64,000 nt of DNA from Paeniglutamicibacter sulfureus (GCF_039535115.1 NZ_BAAAWO010000001.1:3348001-3412000), one strand, 5' to 3'; shown: positions 43,178 through 52,606, counted from the first letter of the stretch. The notes: generated from the letters alone by a model not told the origin. Numbers and translations: made by a program.

Positions 43178-44100
43178 GAGGGCCACCCTATCGGTTTTCC
43201 GGTGCCGCGTGCATCCGGACTTGTTGTGAAGACCCATGGGTCGGTGGGCAGCGAGGCCGGCCTAAAGGCCGCCAGGGCCGCGTCGATCGACGACGTCGGG
43301 AGACCCAACGAGGCCAGGATCACCGCGCGGGCCGCATCGGCGTCGATTCCCTCGGCCGCCAATTGGGCCAGCGTGACCGCGCCGTCCCGTTTGGCAAGGC
43401 GCTTGCCTTCCGAATTCAGGGCCAGGGGGACATGGGCATAAGCGGGAATTCCGTAACCGAGCAGTTTTGCCAGGTATGCCTGCCGCGGAGCCGAAGAGAG
43501 CAGGTCGTCGCCGCGGACCACCTGGTCGATGCCCTGGATTCCGTCGTCGACCACCACCGCCAGGTTGTAGGCGGGAACCCCGTCGTTGCGCAGCACCACA
43601 AAGTCATCGACGACTCCGGTGTAGGCGCCGTGGAGTTCGTCGGTGACGGTGAAGGAACCCACCTCGGTGCGCAGCCGCAGTGCCGCCGGGCGCATTTCGC
43701 GCTTCGCGGCGCGTTCGGCCTCGGTGAGACCACGGCAGGTTCCCGGGTAGGTTCCCGGGGCGGCATGCGGGGCGCTGGGGGCGTCGGCGATGTCGCGCCG
43801 GGTGCAGAAACATTCATAGAGCAAGCCACGGTCCCGAAGGCCGTCAAGTGCGGCTGCATACAGGTTGGATCGCTCGCTTTGCCTCACGACCTCTCCGTCC
43901 CACGACAGACCCATGGCCGCAAGGTCGGAAAGTTGCTGGGCTTCGGCTCCGGCGCGTGCGCGGTCAAGATCTTCCACCCGCATGAGGAACTTTCGTTCGG
44001 TGGACCGGGCAAAGAGCCATGCCAGGATCGCCGTGCGCAGATTGCCCAGATGTAGATCCCCCGAGGGGCTGGGGGCGAAGCGTCCGGCACCCATCGACAA
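43174..44100 (-). CDS. gluQ: Glutamyl-Q tRNA(Asp) synthetase
   Basis: 308 residues, the short GluRS-like form lacking an anticodon-binding domain. HIGH motif as RFAPSPSGDLHLGNLRTA (catalytic HLGN), KMSKS-like KRLAKRDGA, and a zinc-type Cys/Tyr set (YECFCTRR ... YPGTCRG). It attaches glutamate to queuosine of tRNA-Asp. It lies between SRP RNA and dnaX, with a GTGA overlap to dnaX, so the two are coupled. Confidence 0.93.
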
Positions 44101-44160
44101 CTCCCTTTCGACTCCCGGATTCGAGGTGAATGGGTCAACGATCCCCGGGCAAATAGTAAA

Positions 44161-44248
44161 GGCCCCTCATGCACCTGCCAGAGCCCATCTACCCTTGCTA
44201 CCTTCCGGTCCTGGGGGAGTTCAACAGGATGACACCACATGAGGGGCC
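44161..44248 (-). ncRNA. ffs: Signal recognition particle RNA, small bacterial type (4.5S)
   Basis: On the - strand the ends GGCCCCTCATG and CATGAGGGGCC form the terminal helix. The apical part contains the diagnostic AGGACCGGAAGGTAGCA with the GGAA tetraloop and the flanking symmetric loop bound by Ffh. The length of about 88-97 nt is normal. Ends are placed by helix complementarity only. Confidence 0.93.
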
Positions 44249-44290
44249 GACAAGTAGTCTACCCGAGGGAGGGCCTTGGCCCGAAATCCG
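44249..44290 (-). promoter_or_regulatory. ffs: Probable promoter of SRP RNA
   Basis: TAGACT (- strand, 44261-44256) lies 7 bp before the RNA 5' helix, a good -10 position. The -35 region is GC-rich and not recognisable. Confidence 0.45.
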
Positions 44291-44317
44291 CGATCCCCGG
44301 GCGCCCGCCGGGTCCGA

Positions 44318-45868
44318 TCACGGCTCCGGTGAGTTGTCTGGAAACCCCGGGATGTCCTCGGTCTCATCCCAGCCCAGCAACTTCTTGCTCTGCGCGTCGA
44401 TCGTGGTTCCGGGCAGCATCAGTTGGACAGGTGGAGGTTCGGGGCCCAGCGCTCGCGGGAAGAGCAGGCCGTCGGGCAGTTCCAGGTGTGTCACCCCGTG
44501 GGGAGTGCGCCATTGCAGTGACCCGTTGCCCAGATGGACCGCCTGCCAGCCCAGCACATGCTTGTAGATCTGGTGTCGCTTGCACAACAGCTGCGCGTTC
44601 TGCACCGAGGTCGTTCCGCCGGTTGCCCAATCGTCGATGTGGTCGAATTCCGAAGTCTCCGGCGCCCTGCGGCAGCCGGGAAAGCGGCAATGCTCGTCGC
44701 GGACGCGCAGGAAATCCCGCAACGCCTTCGAGGGCTTGTAGCGCTTGCGGCCCAAATCCAGGATTGAACCTGTCCAGGGGTCGGTGAGGATGGGTTTGAG
44801 TGATGGCGCGTTGGCGGCAAGGCGCAACGCGACCCCCAGGGGAATCGGGCCGTATCCCTCCAAGTTGGCGATGCCTCGTTCGGGGTTGGTCAGCAACTCC
44901 AGCGCGGGAATCGTCAGACCAACAAAGAGCGAGGGCTTCCTCTTGACTTGTCCGGGCCAGCCATCGAGCAGCGAATCCCGGAACACGTCGGCCCTCAGCT
45001 GGCCCAGGGGCCGCTCCTGTTCGCTTGAAAGCAGCAGGTTGGCGTGGGTGGTTACGGTGTTGAAAATGGACAAGACGTCCTCGGCCGGCAAGTAGGCCTG
45101 CAGAACCGCCATTCCGTCATCCTCGGGCCACCACATCAGCGAGCGCCCCATTTCGGCCCGGGTGCGGCGATCCGCGGCCGGTTGCGGATGCAGCCGTTCC
45201 CGTGCGCGCTTGATGCGCAGGGACATGGAGGCGTCGGAGGCAGTGGTCGCCGTCGGCAGTAGGCCCGCTTCAATTTGTTGGGCAGTTGCCCTCGGGATGC
45301 CGCGCGTCTGCTTAACGAGCGCGGCAGCAGTGCGTGAGGTGATGCTGCCGGTGTAGAGGGCGAAAAGGGAATGTTCGTGCACGTACCGTAGGCCCTCCGC
45401 CGTGGCCAGGCGGTTGAAGGTGGAGCGTTCGGATGTGCGGGTGACCATGGCGGCCTCGGCAACGAACGAGGAGCGATTCAGATCCTGGTCCGCCCGGGAA
45501 AGCGGGAAACCGTGCTCTTCGATCTCGCGCTTGTAGTCAAAAAGCGTGGGATTTTCCTCCGATAGAGGAGTGGGCATTCCGCGCTGCACCATCTCGCTGG
45601 TATCTGCCAGAAGCGTGGATTCCAGTCCGTCGAGCATGGCCCGGATCCTGCTGATCACACGGAGCTGTTCGAGCCCCTGCGCAGGGCTTCGAGGGTGCTG
45701 GGCAGATGTGAGCTTCGTAACGGCCGTCATAAGGGGGTTCCGCTCAAGAAAACCTTCCACGCATGCCGTCCAGGCACCGTCCAGTCCGGTGTAATAGCGT
45801 GACCCGGGCGGTGGCACGCCACCGCCCTCGGGCCCCGTATTGCCGTGGTGAGCCGCGAACTTTCCCAT
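44318..45868 (-). CDS. DUF222 protein with C-terminal HNH endonuclease domain (copy 2)
   Basis: About 516 residues from the ATG at 45868; an upstream in-frame start at 45934 is possible. A DUF222 helical domain (about 75-390) is followed by an HNH domain (HCRFPGCRRAPETSEFDHIDDWATGGTTSVQNAQLLCKRHQIYKH). It shares architecture but modest sequence identity with copy 1 at 28486, so the two are not a recent duplication. Function unknown. It lies between SRP RNA and tRNA-Ser, near RNA genes as mobile or selfish nucleases often are. Confidence 0.82.
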   Translation of the reverse strand: MGKFAAHHGNTGPEGGGVPPPGSRYYTGLDGAWTACVEGFLERNPLMTAVTKLTSAQHPRSPAQGLEQLRVISRIRAMLDGLESTLLADTSEMVQRGMPTPLSEENPTLFDYKREIEEHGFPLSRADQDLNRSSFVAEAAMVTRTSERSTFNRLATAEGLRYVHEHSLFALYTGSITSRTAAALVKQTRGIPRATAQQIEAGLLPTATTASDASMSLRIKRARERLHPQPAADRRTRAEMGRSLMWWPEDDGMAVLQAYLPAEDVLSIFNTVTTHANLLLSSEQERPLGQLRADVFRDSLLDGWPGQVKRKPSLFVGLTIPALELLTNPERGIANLEGYGPIPLGVALRLAANAPSLKPILTDPWTGSILDLGRKRYKPSKALRDFLRVRDEHCRFPGCRRAPETSEFDHIDDWATGGTTSVQNAQLLCKRHQIYKHVLGWQAVHLGNGSLQWRTPHGVTHLELPDGLLFPRALGPEPPPVQLMLPGTTIDAQSKKLLGWDETEDIPGFPDNSPEP

Positions 45869-46063
45869 AATCCAGTACAGCCCCGATGCGTCATGCCAGG
45901 GCGGCGGCCTTGGCTGCCTGTGGCTCAGGAGCACCCACGGCCAAGGCCTGTGGGGGAAGGTGCGCCAGGGCGCTGGAACGGGCGCATGGCGAGGTTGAAC
46001 ATGCCTCGATTAGTTGTCGTCGAAAATGTCCGCTATGCTGGAACCTGCTCTTTGGAGCAAGCT

Positions 46064-46148
46064 GGAGGATTCGCCTAGCGGCCTATGGCGCACGCCTGGA
46101 ACGCGTGTTGGGTTCACGCCCTCGGGGGTTCAAATCCCCCATCCTCCG
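46064..46148 (+). tRNA. tRNA-Ser(GGA)
   Basis: The acceptor stem GGAGGAT (46064-46070) pairs with ATCCTCC (46141-46147), discriminator G. Anticodon arm CACGC-CTGGAAC-GCGTG gives anticodon GGA (reads UCC/UCU). A long variable arm and T-loop GGGGGTTCAAATCCCCC confirm tRNA-Ser. CCA is not encoded. Confidence 0.96.
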
Positions 46149-46297
46149 CGGATACGGAATCGGTCTTGACTTGAGAAATCTGGTCAAGGCCGATTTCGTT
46201 TAAACCACCTTTCAGTCGGAAAATCGTTAGACTAACGAACATGCCCTTGGCGAACCACTGGAATCGCCGATTGGACCCAGCTGGAGAGGTAACCGTC

Positions 46298-47074
46298 GTG
46301 ACTAGAGCCCGTACCGCAGTGGTCGTTGAAGATGATGCAGACATACGGGGTTTGCTCGAGGTTGTCCTGCAGCAATCCGGGTTTGACGTGCACTCCACTG
46401 ACTCCGGAGTTTCCGGCGTGGAAATGGTTGGTTTTCACGAGCCCGATCTGGTGACCTTGGATATCGGGTTGCCTGACATCGACGGATTTGAAACCGCACG
46501 CCGCATTCGCATGATCTCGGATGCGCACATCCTCATGTTGACCGCCAGGGCCGATGAGATTGACACGGTCCTGGGGCTTGAATCCGGTGCCGACGAATAT
46601 GTCACTAAACCATTTCGTCCCCGTGAGCTTCGCGCCAGGGTCGATGCGATCATGCGCCGCCGCACCGCACACCAGGCGACCCATCAAGATACGGGACCTG
46701 TCGAAATGCCGTCAGGCGAAGGTGTGGGCCCCGAGGCCGACTCGGAACTTGTGCGCACCCTCAACGGGCTGGTGATGAACGTTTCGACGTATTCGGTCCA
46801 GGTTGACGGTGAAAACTTAAGTGTCACCCCGACGGAGTTCACTCTTCTTGATTTGCTCTTGGGTGCCAAGGGCCACATTCGCACCAAGGCCGATCTGGTC
46901 AGGCGACTTCGCAACGAGGACTCCGACGCCGGGACCTTCGTTTCGGCGGCGGATGAGCGGTCGGTGGAAGTGCATGTGGGAAACCTGCGTCGCAAGCTGG
47001 GCGATTCCGTCCACGAGCCGCGCTGGATCGAAACAGTGCGCGGCGTGGGGTACCGAGCTGTGATCGGGCGCTAG
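46298..47074 (+). CDS. OmpR-family response regulator
   Basis: 258 residues from the GTG at 46298, which follows GGAGAGG; earlier in-frame starts lack a ribosome-binding site. Receiver domain with VVVEDDAD (11-13), phospho-acceptor Asp55 in LVTLDIGLPD and Lys104 in YVTKPFRP. A linker of about 40 residues leads to an OmpR/PhoB winged helix (about 165-255: SVTPTEFTLLDLLL ... DERSVEVHVGNLRRKLG). The 3' end overlaps the convergent Hpt-like gene by 4 bp; the probable partner kinase is at 47794. Confidence 0.92.
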   Translation: MTRARTAVVVEDDADIRGLLEVVLQQSGFDVHSTDSGVSGVEMVGFHEPDLVTLDIGLPDIDGFETARRIRMISDAHILMLTARADEIDTVLGLESGADEYVTKPFRPRELRARVDAIMRRRTAHQATHQDTGPVEMPSGEGVGPEADSELVRTLNGLVMNVSTYSVQVDGENLSVTPTEFTLLDLLLGAKGHIRTKADLVRRLRNEDSDAGTFVSAADERSVEVHVGNLRRKLGDSVHEPRWIETVRGVGYRAVIGR

Positions 47075-47481
47075 GCGGACCGGCGGTACATATCCAAGGC
47101 ATGCTCGGGGAAGCCTGGCTTGGTCAACTCGGCCAAGATGGCATTGCCGGCTCCCTCGATGCGGCCCACGAGAGAGCCCTGCAGAGCTTGGTTGTCCGTA
47201 CGGAAGGCCGCCTGTAGCTGGACTGCCAGCGTGGCCAGGTCGTGCGCACCGACCATGGTCGCCGCCGATTTCAGGGATAGCGCCGAATCCTCGCCGGCGG
47301 CTCGGTCATTGTCCGCGATCGCCTTATTCAATCGACCGATTCGTGTGGGCCACAGCGACCTGAACTGGGAGATGAACTCGTTGACCGACTCCGGGCCGAG
47401 CTCGGCGCACAGTTTTCCCAGGGTCTGCGCGCACACGACGGCGTCCGGGGAAATTGGCTGCAACTCCATGTTCCCTATCAT
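47071..47481 (-). CDS. Hpt-domain-like protein lacking the phospho-acceptor histidine
   Basis: 136 residues, all-helical, matching the Hpt four-helix fold (FISQFRSLWPTRIGRLNKAI...DSALSLKSAATMVGAHDLATLAVQLQ). In active Hpt proteins the core reads HxLKxxA, with the His accepting phosphate. Here the aligned residue is Leu in ALSLKSAATMVGA. It may be a binding or antagonist module for the adjacent two-component pair rather than a relay. Convergent 4-bp overlap with the response regulator gene. Confidence 0.75.
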   Translation of the reverse strand: MIGNMELQPISPDAVVCAQTLGKLCAELGPESVNEFISQFRSLWPTRIGRLNKAIADNDRAAGEDSALSLKSAATMVGAHDLATLAVQLQAAFRTDNQALQGSLVGRIEGAGNAILAELTKPGFPEHALDMYRRSA

Positions 47482-47793
47482 GATGGGTGAAGCTCACGAT
47501 CCGACCCCAAATATGCTCAAGGCAACCTCAAGGTATGCCCCTGAATCTTGAGCATACTGTGCGTCAAAATTGTTGCCGATTGAGAGGAAACTTGATGTCG
47601 ACAAGGAATAGTCCTTGGTAGGCGGTGGTTTGGTCCACCAGTTTCCACCGACAACGGGGAAGTTATCGAGTCCCCGGATACCAGGACAGGGTTCTTCACT
47701 CGCTTCATGGGGGCGTGAGTGGACATGACGAACCAGACAAAGTGTGGGTTTCCGGCGCGTCGAGAACCCACACTTTGGCGTTAATGCACCGGA
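47482..47793. other. Intergenic region upstream of the Hpt-like gene
   Basis: Contains the kinase terminator (47738-47777) and a 10-bp inverted repeat TATGCTCAAG/CTTGAGCATA (47512-47521 and 47547-47556) close to the Hpt-like start, a possible operator. No gene seen. Confidence 0.5.
47738..47777 (-). terminator. Terminator of the PAS histidine kinase gene
   Basis: A perfect 13-bp stem CAAAGTGTGGGTT (47738-47750) with AACCCACACTTTG (47765-47777), 14-base loop, just past the kinase stop. Confidence 0.8.
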
Positions 47794-49569
47794 TCAGTGG
47801 CGCGATTCCGGATGCATCGTCGGGAATCCTATCCTGCGGGTCGAGGATGCCGAATTGCCGTCCGCATCCTTGCGAGGCAGCACGACTGTCATCGTTGTGC
47901 CCTTCCCCAGCTCGCTCTCTGCCGAGATCCGCCCGCCATGGGCCATGACAAGCTCATTGCTGATCGCTAGCCCGAGTCCCACCCCCGGAAGCCCGGAGCG
48001 CCGTGCCTCGTCGGTGCGGAAGAACCGGGTGAAGAGTTTCTTCAAGTCCTCGGCGGCCATGCCACGTCCGGTGTCGGCAACCCGCAGCGAAATTTCCTTG
48101 CTGTTGCAGTTCATGTCAACGGTAACCGTTCCTCCTGCCCCGGAATATTTGATGGCGTTGGAGACGAGGTTGTCCACCACCTGGCCCAATCGCAGCGCAT
48201 CGCCCAGCACGGGCTCATGGCAAAGATTCCCTTCGACCAGTTCGAGGCCTTCCGCCGCGGCGCGCGGGCGCATGGATTCGATTTGTCCGTGGATCACCGC
48301 ACCGAGGTCAATGGTGCTGATATTGACCTGGTGCTGGCCAGCTGCCGCGGTAAGCAGGTCGTTGACCATGTGCAGCATACGCTCGGAATTTCGGGAAAGG
48401 ACATCAACGGATTGCCGCTGGTCGTCGGTGAGCCGATGATCGTCCTCGAGCAATTCCAGGTAGCCGAGGATGGAGGTCAACGGGGTTCGCAGTTCATGGC
48501 TCACGTTGGCGAGGAAGCGGTCCCGGGTCTTTGAAGCCTCGATGAGCGGGGTGATGTTCTTGAACATGGTCACCGCGCCGTCGTACTCTCCGTCTTCGTT
48601 AAAGAAGGAACGGGCCGAGGTCGAGAGGTACATGGCGTCGTTTAGCGGGCCAAGGGCAAAGAGCTCGTCAGTGAATTCCTCCTGGCGGATGGAACGAATG
48701 ACGGGACGGTCCTTGGGGTCCAAGAGTTCCGGTACGGGCTCGTAGGCGCTGGACACGGCGCGCACCAAAAGCTGCGACTCGTCGGGGTCGGGATTGCCAG
48801 GCGGGGTGGCGTGCCGATGCTGGAAGCGCTGGACATCGTTCATGAACAGGTCGTGGCCGTCGCGGTCAACTACGACAACGCCGACGTTGGCGGCATTGAG
48901 TACCGCATTGAGCAGTCGGGTCTGACGCCGGCTCGTGGCCAGGGTGGCGCGCAATTGCCGTTCCGCCAGCGCGGAGTTGTGTTCGACAATGACGGTGGTG
49001 GTGGCCAGCGCGAGGATGGTCAGCGGGATCAACATCGGCTTGGCCATGGTTTCCAGGGAGAAGGGGGTGCCCGAGTTCCACAATTGCAGCAAGGTCGTCG
49101 TCAGCGGAACCAGGAACGAGAGCATGAGCGTCAAACGCGGGACAAATCCCGACCAAGCAAACCAGAAGATCGGGAAGGCAATCAGCAGGGACACCCCGTT
49201 GAGCCACGGGTAGGCGCCAGTTGCCATCAAGGCTGCCGAGACCAGTCCCAGCGCCGGAATGGCCAGATAGGTCGGTTCCGGACCGATGGACTTCCACGGG
49301 ATGGTCCACGCCAAGACGCTGTTAAGCAGCGTCAGCAGCACACCCGCAACAAAGTGCCCATCCCCGAAGATCTCCGTCGGAGAAGTGATGAGCGCCAAGA
49401 AGCAAGCGGTGACCACTGCAATGAGCATGGGGGCCTGCGACCACCCGACCTTGCGGCGCACGGGCAGCTGGGAAAACGGCACGCCCTTGGTGATGATCCG
49501 GGGGAATAACGACGACAGCCAAATGCCTCCATGGCGCTGGCGGCCCGTTCGTGCGGCGCTCATGGACAT
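47794..49569 (-). CDS. Sensor histidine kinase with multi-helix membrane domain and PAS domain
   Basis: 591 residues. About seven membrane helices in residues 45-215, a coiled stretch, a PAS domain (about 235-345: LLNAVLNAANVGVVVVDRDGHDLFMN), dimerisation domain with phospho-acceptor His in FLANVSHELRTPLTSILGYLELL (about 375) and ATPase domain (VVDNLVSNAIKYS, DTGRGM, GVGLGLAISNELV). No extracellular sensor, so the signal is probably membrane-borne or cytosolic. Likely partner of the OmpR-type regulator at 46298. There is no clear ribosome-binding site before 49569; the transcript may be leaderless. Confidence 0.9.
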   Translation of the reverse strand: MSMSAARTGRQRHGGIWLSSLFPRIITKGVPFSQLPVRRKVGWSQAPMLIAVVTACFLALITSPTEIFGDGHFVAGVLLTLLNSVLAWTIPWKSIGPEPTYLAIPALGLVSAALMATGAYPWLNGVSLLIAFPIFWFAWSGFVPRLTLMLSFLVPLTTTLLQLWNSGTPFSLETMAKPMLIPLTILALATTTVIVEHNSALAERQLRATLATSRRQTRLLNAVLNAANVGVVVVDRDGHDLFMNDVQRFQHRHATPPGNPDPDESQLLVRAVSSAYEPVPELLDPKDRPVIRSIRQEEFTDELFALGPLNDAMYLSTSARSFFNEDGEYDGAVTMFKNITPLIEASKTRDRFLANVSHELRTPLTSILGYLELLEDDHRLTDDQRQSVDVLSRNSERMLHMVNDLLTAAAGQHQVNISTIDLGAVIHGQIESMRPRAAAEGLELVEGNLCHEPVLGDALRLGQVVDNLVSNAIKYSGAGGTVTVDMNCNSKEISLRVADTGRGMAAEDLKKLFTRFFRTDEARRSGLPGVGLGLAISNELVMAHGGRISAESELGKGTTMTVVLPRKDADGNSASSTRRIGFPTMHPESRH

Positions 49570-49670
49570 AGCTTAGTGACTGATTGCCTGATCAGCACCG
49601 ATATGACGACGGGGCTGGGTGAATTCGGACCGATTCGGACCAACTTCACCCTGCCCCGTCGGCGCTTGCG

Positions 49671-50696
49671 CTACTTCACCAGGTGGGGGTAATGCGCCTT
49701 GGCCGTTTGCGGGTGGGCGCGGAGCCAACCCTTGAGAACGTTGGCGCCATAGGAAGCCAACATGGGGTTGTGCGGATCGTCGGAGACTCCGCGGGCATCG
49801 GCGGCAAGCTTCTCCGGGAGCGGCACGGTGCTGATGACCGAATCCAGGCGCGGCGAGTAGAAGAAGGGGACCGAGTAGCGGTCCACACCGGCCGGCGGGG
49901 CGATGACACGGTGAATCGTGGCCATCAGGTAGCCGTTGGTGGCGACCTCGAGCATTTCTCCGATGTTGACCACGAGGGCGCCTTCGATTGGCTCCACGGA
50001 GATCCATTCGTCCTGGCCGTAGGGCTTTACTTCCAGACCTCCGACCGCATCCTGCAGCAGCAGGGTGATGAAACCATAGTCGGCGTGCGCGCCAACGCCC
50101 TGGGTGCCCGCCTCGGGAACGATGTCGCCACTGACGTAGTGCACCAGCTTGCCCATCCACGCGGGACTCTCGGCGAACGGCTCGTCGAAGTACTCCTCCG
50201 GCAATCCCAGGCCCACGGCCAGGGCCGAGAGCAGTTCGGCACCCACCTTGTTCATCAGCTGCGCCCAGTCCATGGCGGCCGATTCAAGTTGCGGGAAATT
50301 CTCCGGCCACTGGTTCGGCCCCTGCAGGTTCAGGTAGGGCGCGTCGGACGGGACATCGGAAAGGACCTCGCGTTCGGGTCCGTAGTCAATCTGTTCGCGC
50401 GAGTCTGCACGCCCACGGGTGATTTCGGCCCCAAGCCGGGTGTAACCGCGGAACTGTGCCGAGGTGCGATTGTCCAGCTTTAGCTTCTGCTCAACGGGCA
50501 GGGCGAAGAAGTCGGCCAGGGTCTTGAGCAAGTTCTGCGTCGTTCCCGGACCGGCTCCAAAGCCGGTGATCTGGAAGAAGCCCACGCGGTGGGCTGCATC
50601 GCGCAAAGCCGTAATGAAGTCTTCATCAAAAGTGCCATCGGCGCGACGTGCGGTAGACATGTCAAGGACCGGAACGGTGGTGAGAACTGTACTCAT
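49671..50696 (-). CDS. Isopenicillin-N-synthase-like 2-oxoglutarate/Fe(II) dioxygenase
   Basis: 341 residues. N-terminal DIOX_N domain (VPVLDMSTA ... GFFQITGFGA) and jelly-roll core. The iron ligands are His/Asp in GVGAHADYGFITLLLQD and the distal His in MATIHRVIAPP, and RYSVPFFYSP supplies the Arg/Ser that binds the co-substrate. Family members hydroxylate or oxidise small molecules; the substrate is unknown. Monocistronic. Confidence 0.88.
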   Translation of the reverse strand: MSTVLTTVPVLDMSTARRADGTFDEDFITALRDAAHRVGFFQITGFGAGPGTTQNLLKTLADFFALPVEQKLKLDNRTSAQFRGYTRLGAEITRGRADSREQIDYGPEREVLSDVPSDAPYLNLQGPNQWPENFPQLESAAMDWAQLMNKVGAELLSALAVGLGLPEEYFDEPFAESPAWMGKLVHYVSGDIVPEAGTQGVGAHADYGFITLLLQDAVGGLEVKPYGQDEWISVEPIEGALVVNIGEMLEVATNGYLMATIHRVIAPPAGVDRYSVPFFYSPRLDSVISTVPLPEKLAADARGVSDDPHNPMLASYGANVLKGWLRAHPQTAKAHYPHLVK

Positions 50697-50876
50697 GGTT
50701 CAAGAATGCACCCGGGAGACCGGTTTGTGACAGCGGAAGTTACTTCACGTTCCGTACTGTGAATCCATGAGTCGTAGCCCTTGACGCGGACCCCGAAGTC
50801 GCGTAGCCGAAGGACGACTCGCACAAAAATCTGCCAATCGCCCCAATAGGCGTCAGAAGTTTCCTAAGCTGGTCAA

Positions 50877-51176
50877 GTGATCTTCAAATCTGTCGGCGAT
50901 TCGCGCCCATACCCGGAACACGGCTACGTGACCCCCAAGGACTGGGCCTCCGTCGCACCCATGCAGGTTCGCTTGGATGAGCTGGTGACCACCAAGAGCA
51001 CCCTGGACCTAGCCGCGCTGCTCGCCGAGGACTCCACGTTCTTCGGCGACTTGTTCCCGCACGTCGTGCAATGGAAAGGTACCCGCTATCTGGAAGACGG
51101 GTTGCACCGGGCAGTCCGCACCGCCCTGCACCAGCGTTCGATACTGCACGCCCGCGTGCTCGTGCTGGAAGACTAG
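50877..51176 (+). CDS. Small conserved actinobacterial protein (ParB-like fold suspected)
   Basis: 99 residues, GTG start at 50877. Contains VRLDELVTTKSTLDLAALLAEDSTFFGDLFPHVVQWKGTRYLEDGLHRAVRTAL, a pattern like the ParB/sulfiredoxin N-terminal fold (dEL ... DGxHR). Widely kept in actinobacteria next to a LytR_C protein, as here, 8 bp upstream of it. Some databases call it a VapB antitoxin, but no toxin is present. Function unknown. Confidence 0.7.
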   Translation: MIFKSVGDSRPYPEHGYVTPKDWASVAPMQVRLDELVTTKSTLDLAALLAEDSTFFGDLFPHVVQWKGTRYLEDGLHRAVRTALHQRSILHARVLVLED

Positions 51177-51184
51177 GCAACAGA

Positions 51185-51880
51185 TTGGCACGCAACACGG
51201 ATCCGAATGATTGGCACGGCCACCACATCATCTCCGAGGACGAGCTGGGAAGCCCCCAGTTCACCACCGATAGCCGGATCAAGCGCCGCCGACACATCCG
51301 CCACGGCGTCATCTTGGTGCTTGTGGTCCTGCTGCTTGCCGCCGCCCTGGTCCTGGCCTACATGGTCAATACGCGCACCCTGGTCATCGATGCGCTCGAA
51401 CCCAAACCGGCAGCCGAGGCTCCCGCATCAGTGAACGAAGCATGCCCCACCAAGCAGTTCAGCTACGTCGACCCTGCCAAGATGAAGGTCAACGTGCTGA
51501 ACGCAACCCAGATCTACGGCCTGGCAGGGGCCACCGCGACCAAGTTGAAGAAGCGCGGATTCACTGTGGGGGAGGTGGGGAACGCCCAGCTGTCCAACGT
51601 CCAGGTCGTCGGTGCGGTGAGGTCCGGGCCCGATGGTTATGCCGAGGCCATGACGGTACAGCGGCACATCAAGGGCCTGACCTATGTCTACGACGCGAAG
51701 CGTCCCGGGAAAACCGTGGACGTGGTCATCGGTACCAAGTACAAGGACCTGGTCAGGGAGAAATCCGTCAACAAGAAGGCCGGCAAGCTTGGTTGCACGC
51801 CGCCGAAACCGAAGGCCGATGCAAAAAAGTCGACGGCCCCGGCCAAGCCGGAACCGTCGACACAGAGCAAGGGCGACTAG
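51185..51880 (+). CDS. LytR C-terminal-domain membrane protein
   Basis: About 231 residues from the TTG at 51185, the likely start because it follows the previous gene directly; an upstream frame overlaps that gene. Short cytoplasmic head, one membrane helix (about 45-67: GVILVLVVLLLAAALVLAYM), then an extracellular LytR_C domain (about 100-195: KVNVLNATQIYGLAGATATKLKKRGFTV) and a Lys/Pro-rich tail. LytR_C domains occur in cell-wall glycopolymer attachment proteins; this one lacks the catalytic LytR-Cps2A-Psr part. Ends 3 bp from the convergent DsbA-like gene. Confidence 0.85.
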   Translation: MARNTDPNDWHGHHIISEDELGSPQFTTDSRIKRRRHIRHGVILVLVVLLLAAALVLAYMVNTRTLVIDALEPKPAAEAPASVNEACPTKQFSYVDPAKMKVNVLNATQIYGLAGATATKLKKRGFTVGEVGNAQLSNVQVVGAVRSGPDGYAEAMTVQRHIKGLTYVYDAKRPGKTVDVVIGTKYKDLVREKSVNKKAGKLGCTPPKPKADAKKSTAPAKPEPSTQSKGD

Positions 51881-51883
51881 CCC

Positions 51884-52606
51884 CTAGTTGCAGCCCTCGG
51901 GCCCGCAAACCGCGCCGTCTTGCCCCGTGGTACCGATCATCTGCAGGTTCTCGCCGCCGATTTCTTTCCAGACCTGGCTCAGTGCCTGCTCAAAGACCTC
52001 CGAGGGCTGGGCACCGGAGATGCCGTATTTGTTGTCCAGGACGAAGAACGGCACGCCGCTGACGCCCAGCTCGCGGGCACGTACGCCGTCGGCCCGCACC
52101 GCATCGGAATACTTGTCGCTTGCGAGCACCTCGGCGGTTTCCGCCGGGTCCAGGCCAACGGAGTCGGCGAGGCCCTGCAGAGCTTCATTGCTGCCGGTAT
52201 CCACACCTTGCTCGAAGTGCGCAGAGAGCAGTGCTTCCTTCATTTCGTTGCCGAGGCCGCGTTCCTTGGCCAGCGCCAGCAAGCGCAGCGCGGTGAACGA
52301 GTTGGCGACGTGCAGGGCATCGAAATCGTACTTCAGGCCCTCGCCGGCGGCCTGGGTGGTGACGTGCTCGAGCATTCCGGCCACCTGCTCGGCGGGCATG
52401 CCCTTGGCCTGGGTGAGGTAGTCCAGTTCGCTTCCCTCAAAGTGGTCGGGCAACGAGGGGTCCAACTGGAACGCATGCCACTTTACGTCGACCTTCTCGC
52501 CAAAGGGGAGGGCCGCCAAGGCGGTTTCGAAGCGGCGCTTGCCAATGAAGCACCACGGGCAGGCAATGTCGGAAAAAATGTCAACGCTCAAGCGGGTTTC
52601 AGTCAT
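51884..52606 (-). CDS. DsbA-family (FrnE-like) dithiol oxidoreductase
   Basis: About 240 residues from the ATG at 52606 (MTETRLSVDIFSD). Thioredoxin fold with active-site CPWC in DIACPWCFIGKRRFE, an inserted helical domain and cis-Pro segment SGVPFFVLDNKYGISGAQP. No signal peptide, so it is cytoplasmic, like FrnE proteins implicated in oxidative-stress responses or polyketide chemistry. The C-terminal DGAVCGPEGCN adds two further Cys. Confidence 0.88.
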   Translation of the reverse strand: MTETRLSVDIFSDIACPWCFIGKRRFETALAALPFGEKVDVKWHAFQLDPSLPDHFEGSELDYLTQAKGMPAEQVAGMLEHVTTQAAGEGLKYDFDALHVANSFTALRLLALAKERGLGNEMKEALLSAHFEQGVDTGSNEALQGLADSVGLDPAETAEVLASDKYSDAVRADGVRARELGVSGVPFFVLDNKYGISGAQPSEVFEQALSQVWKEIGGENLQMIGTTGQDGAVCGPEGCN

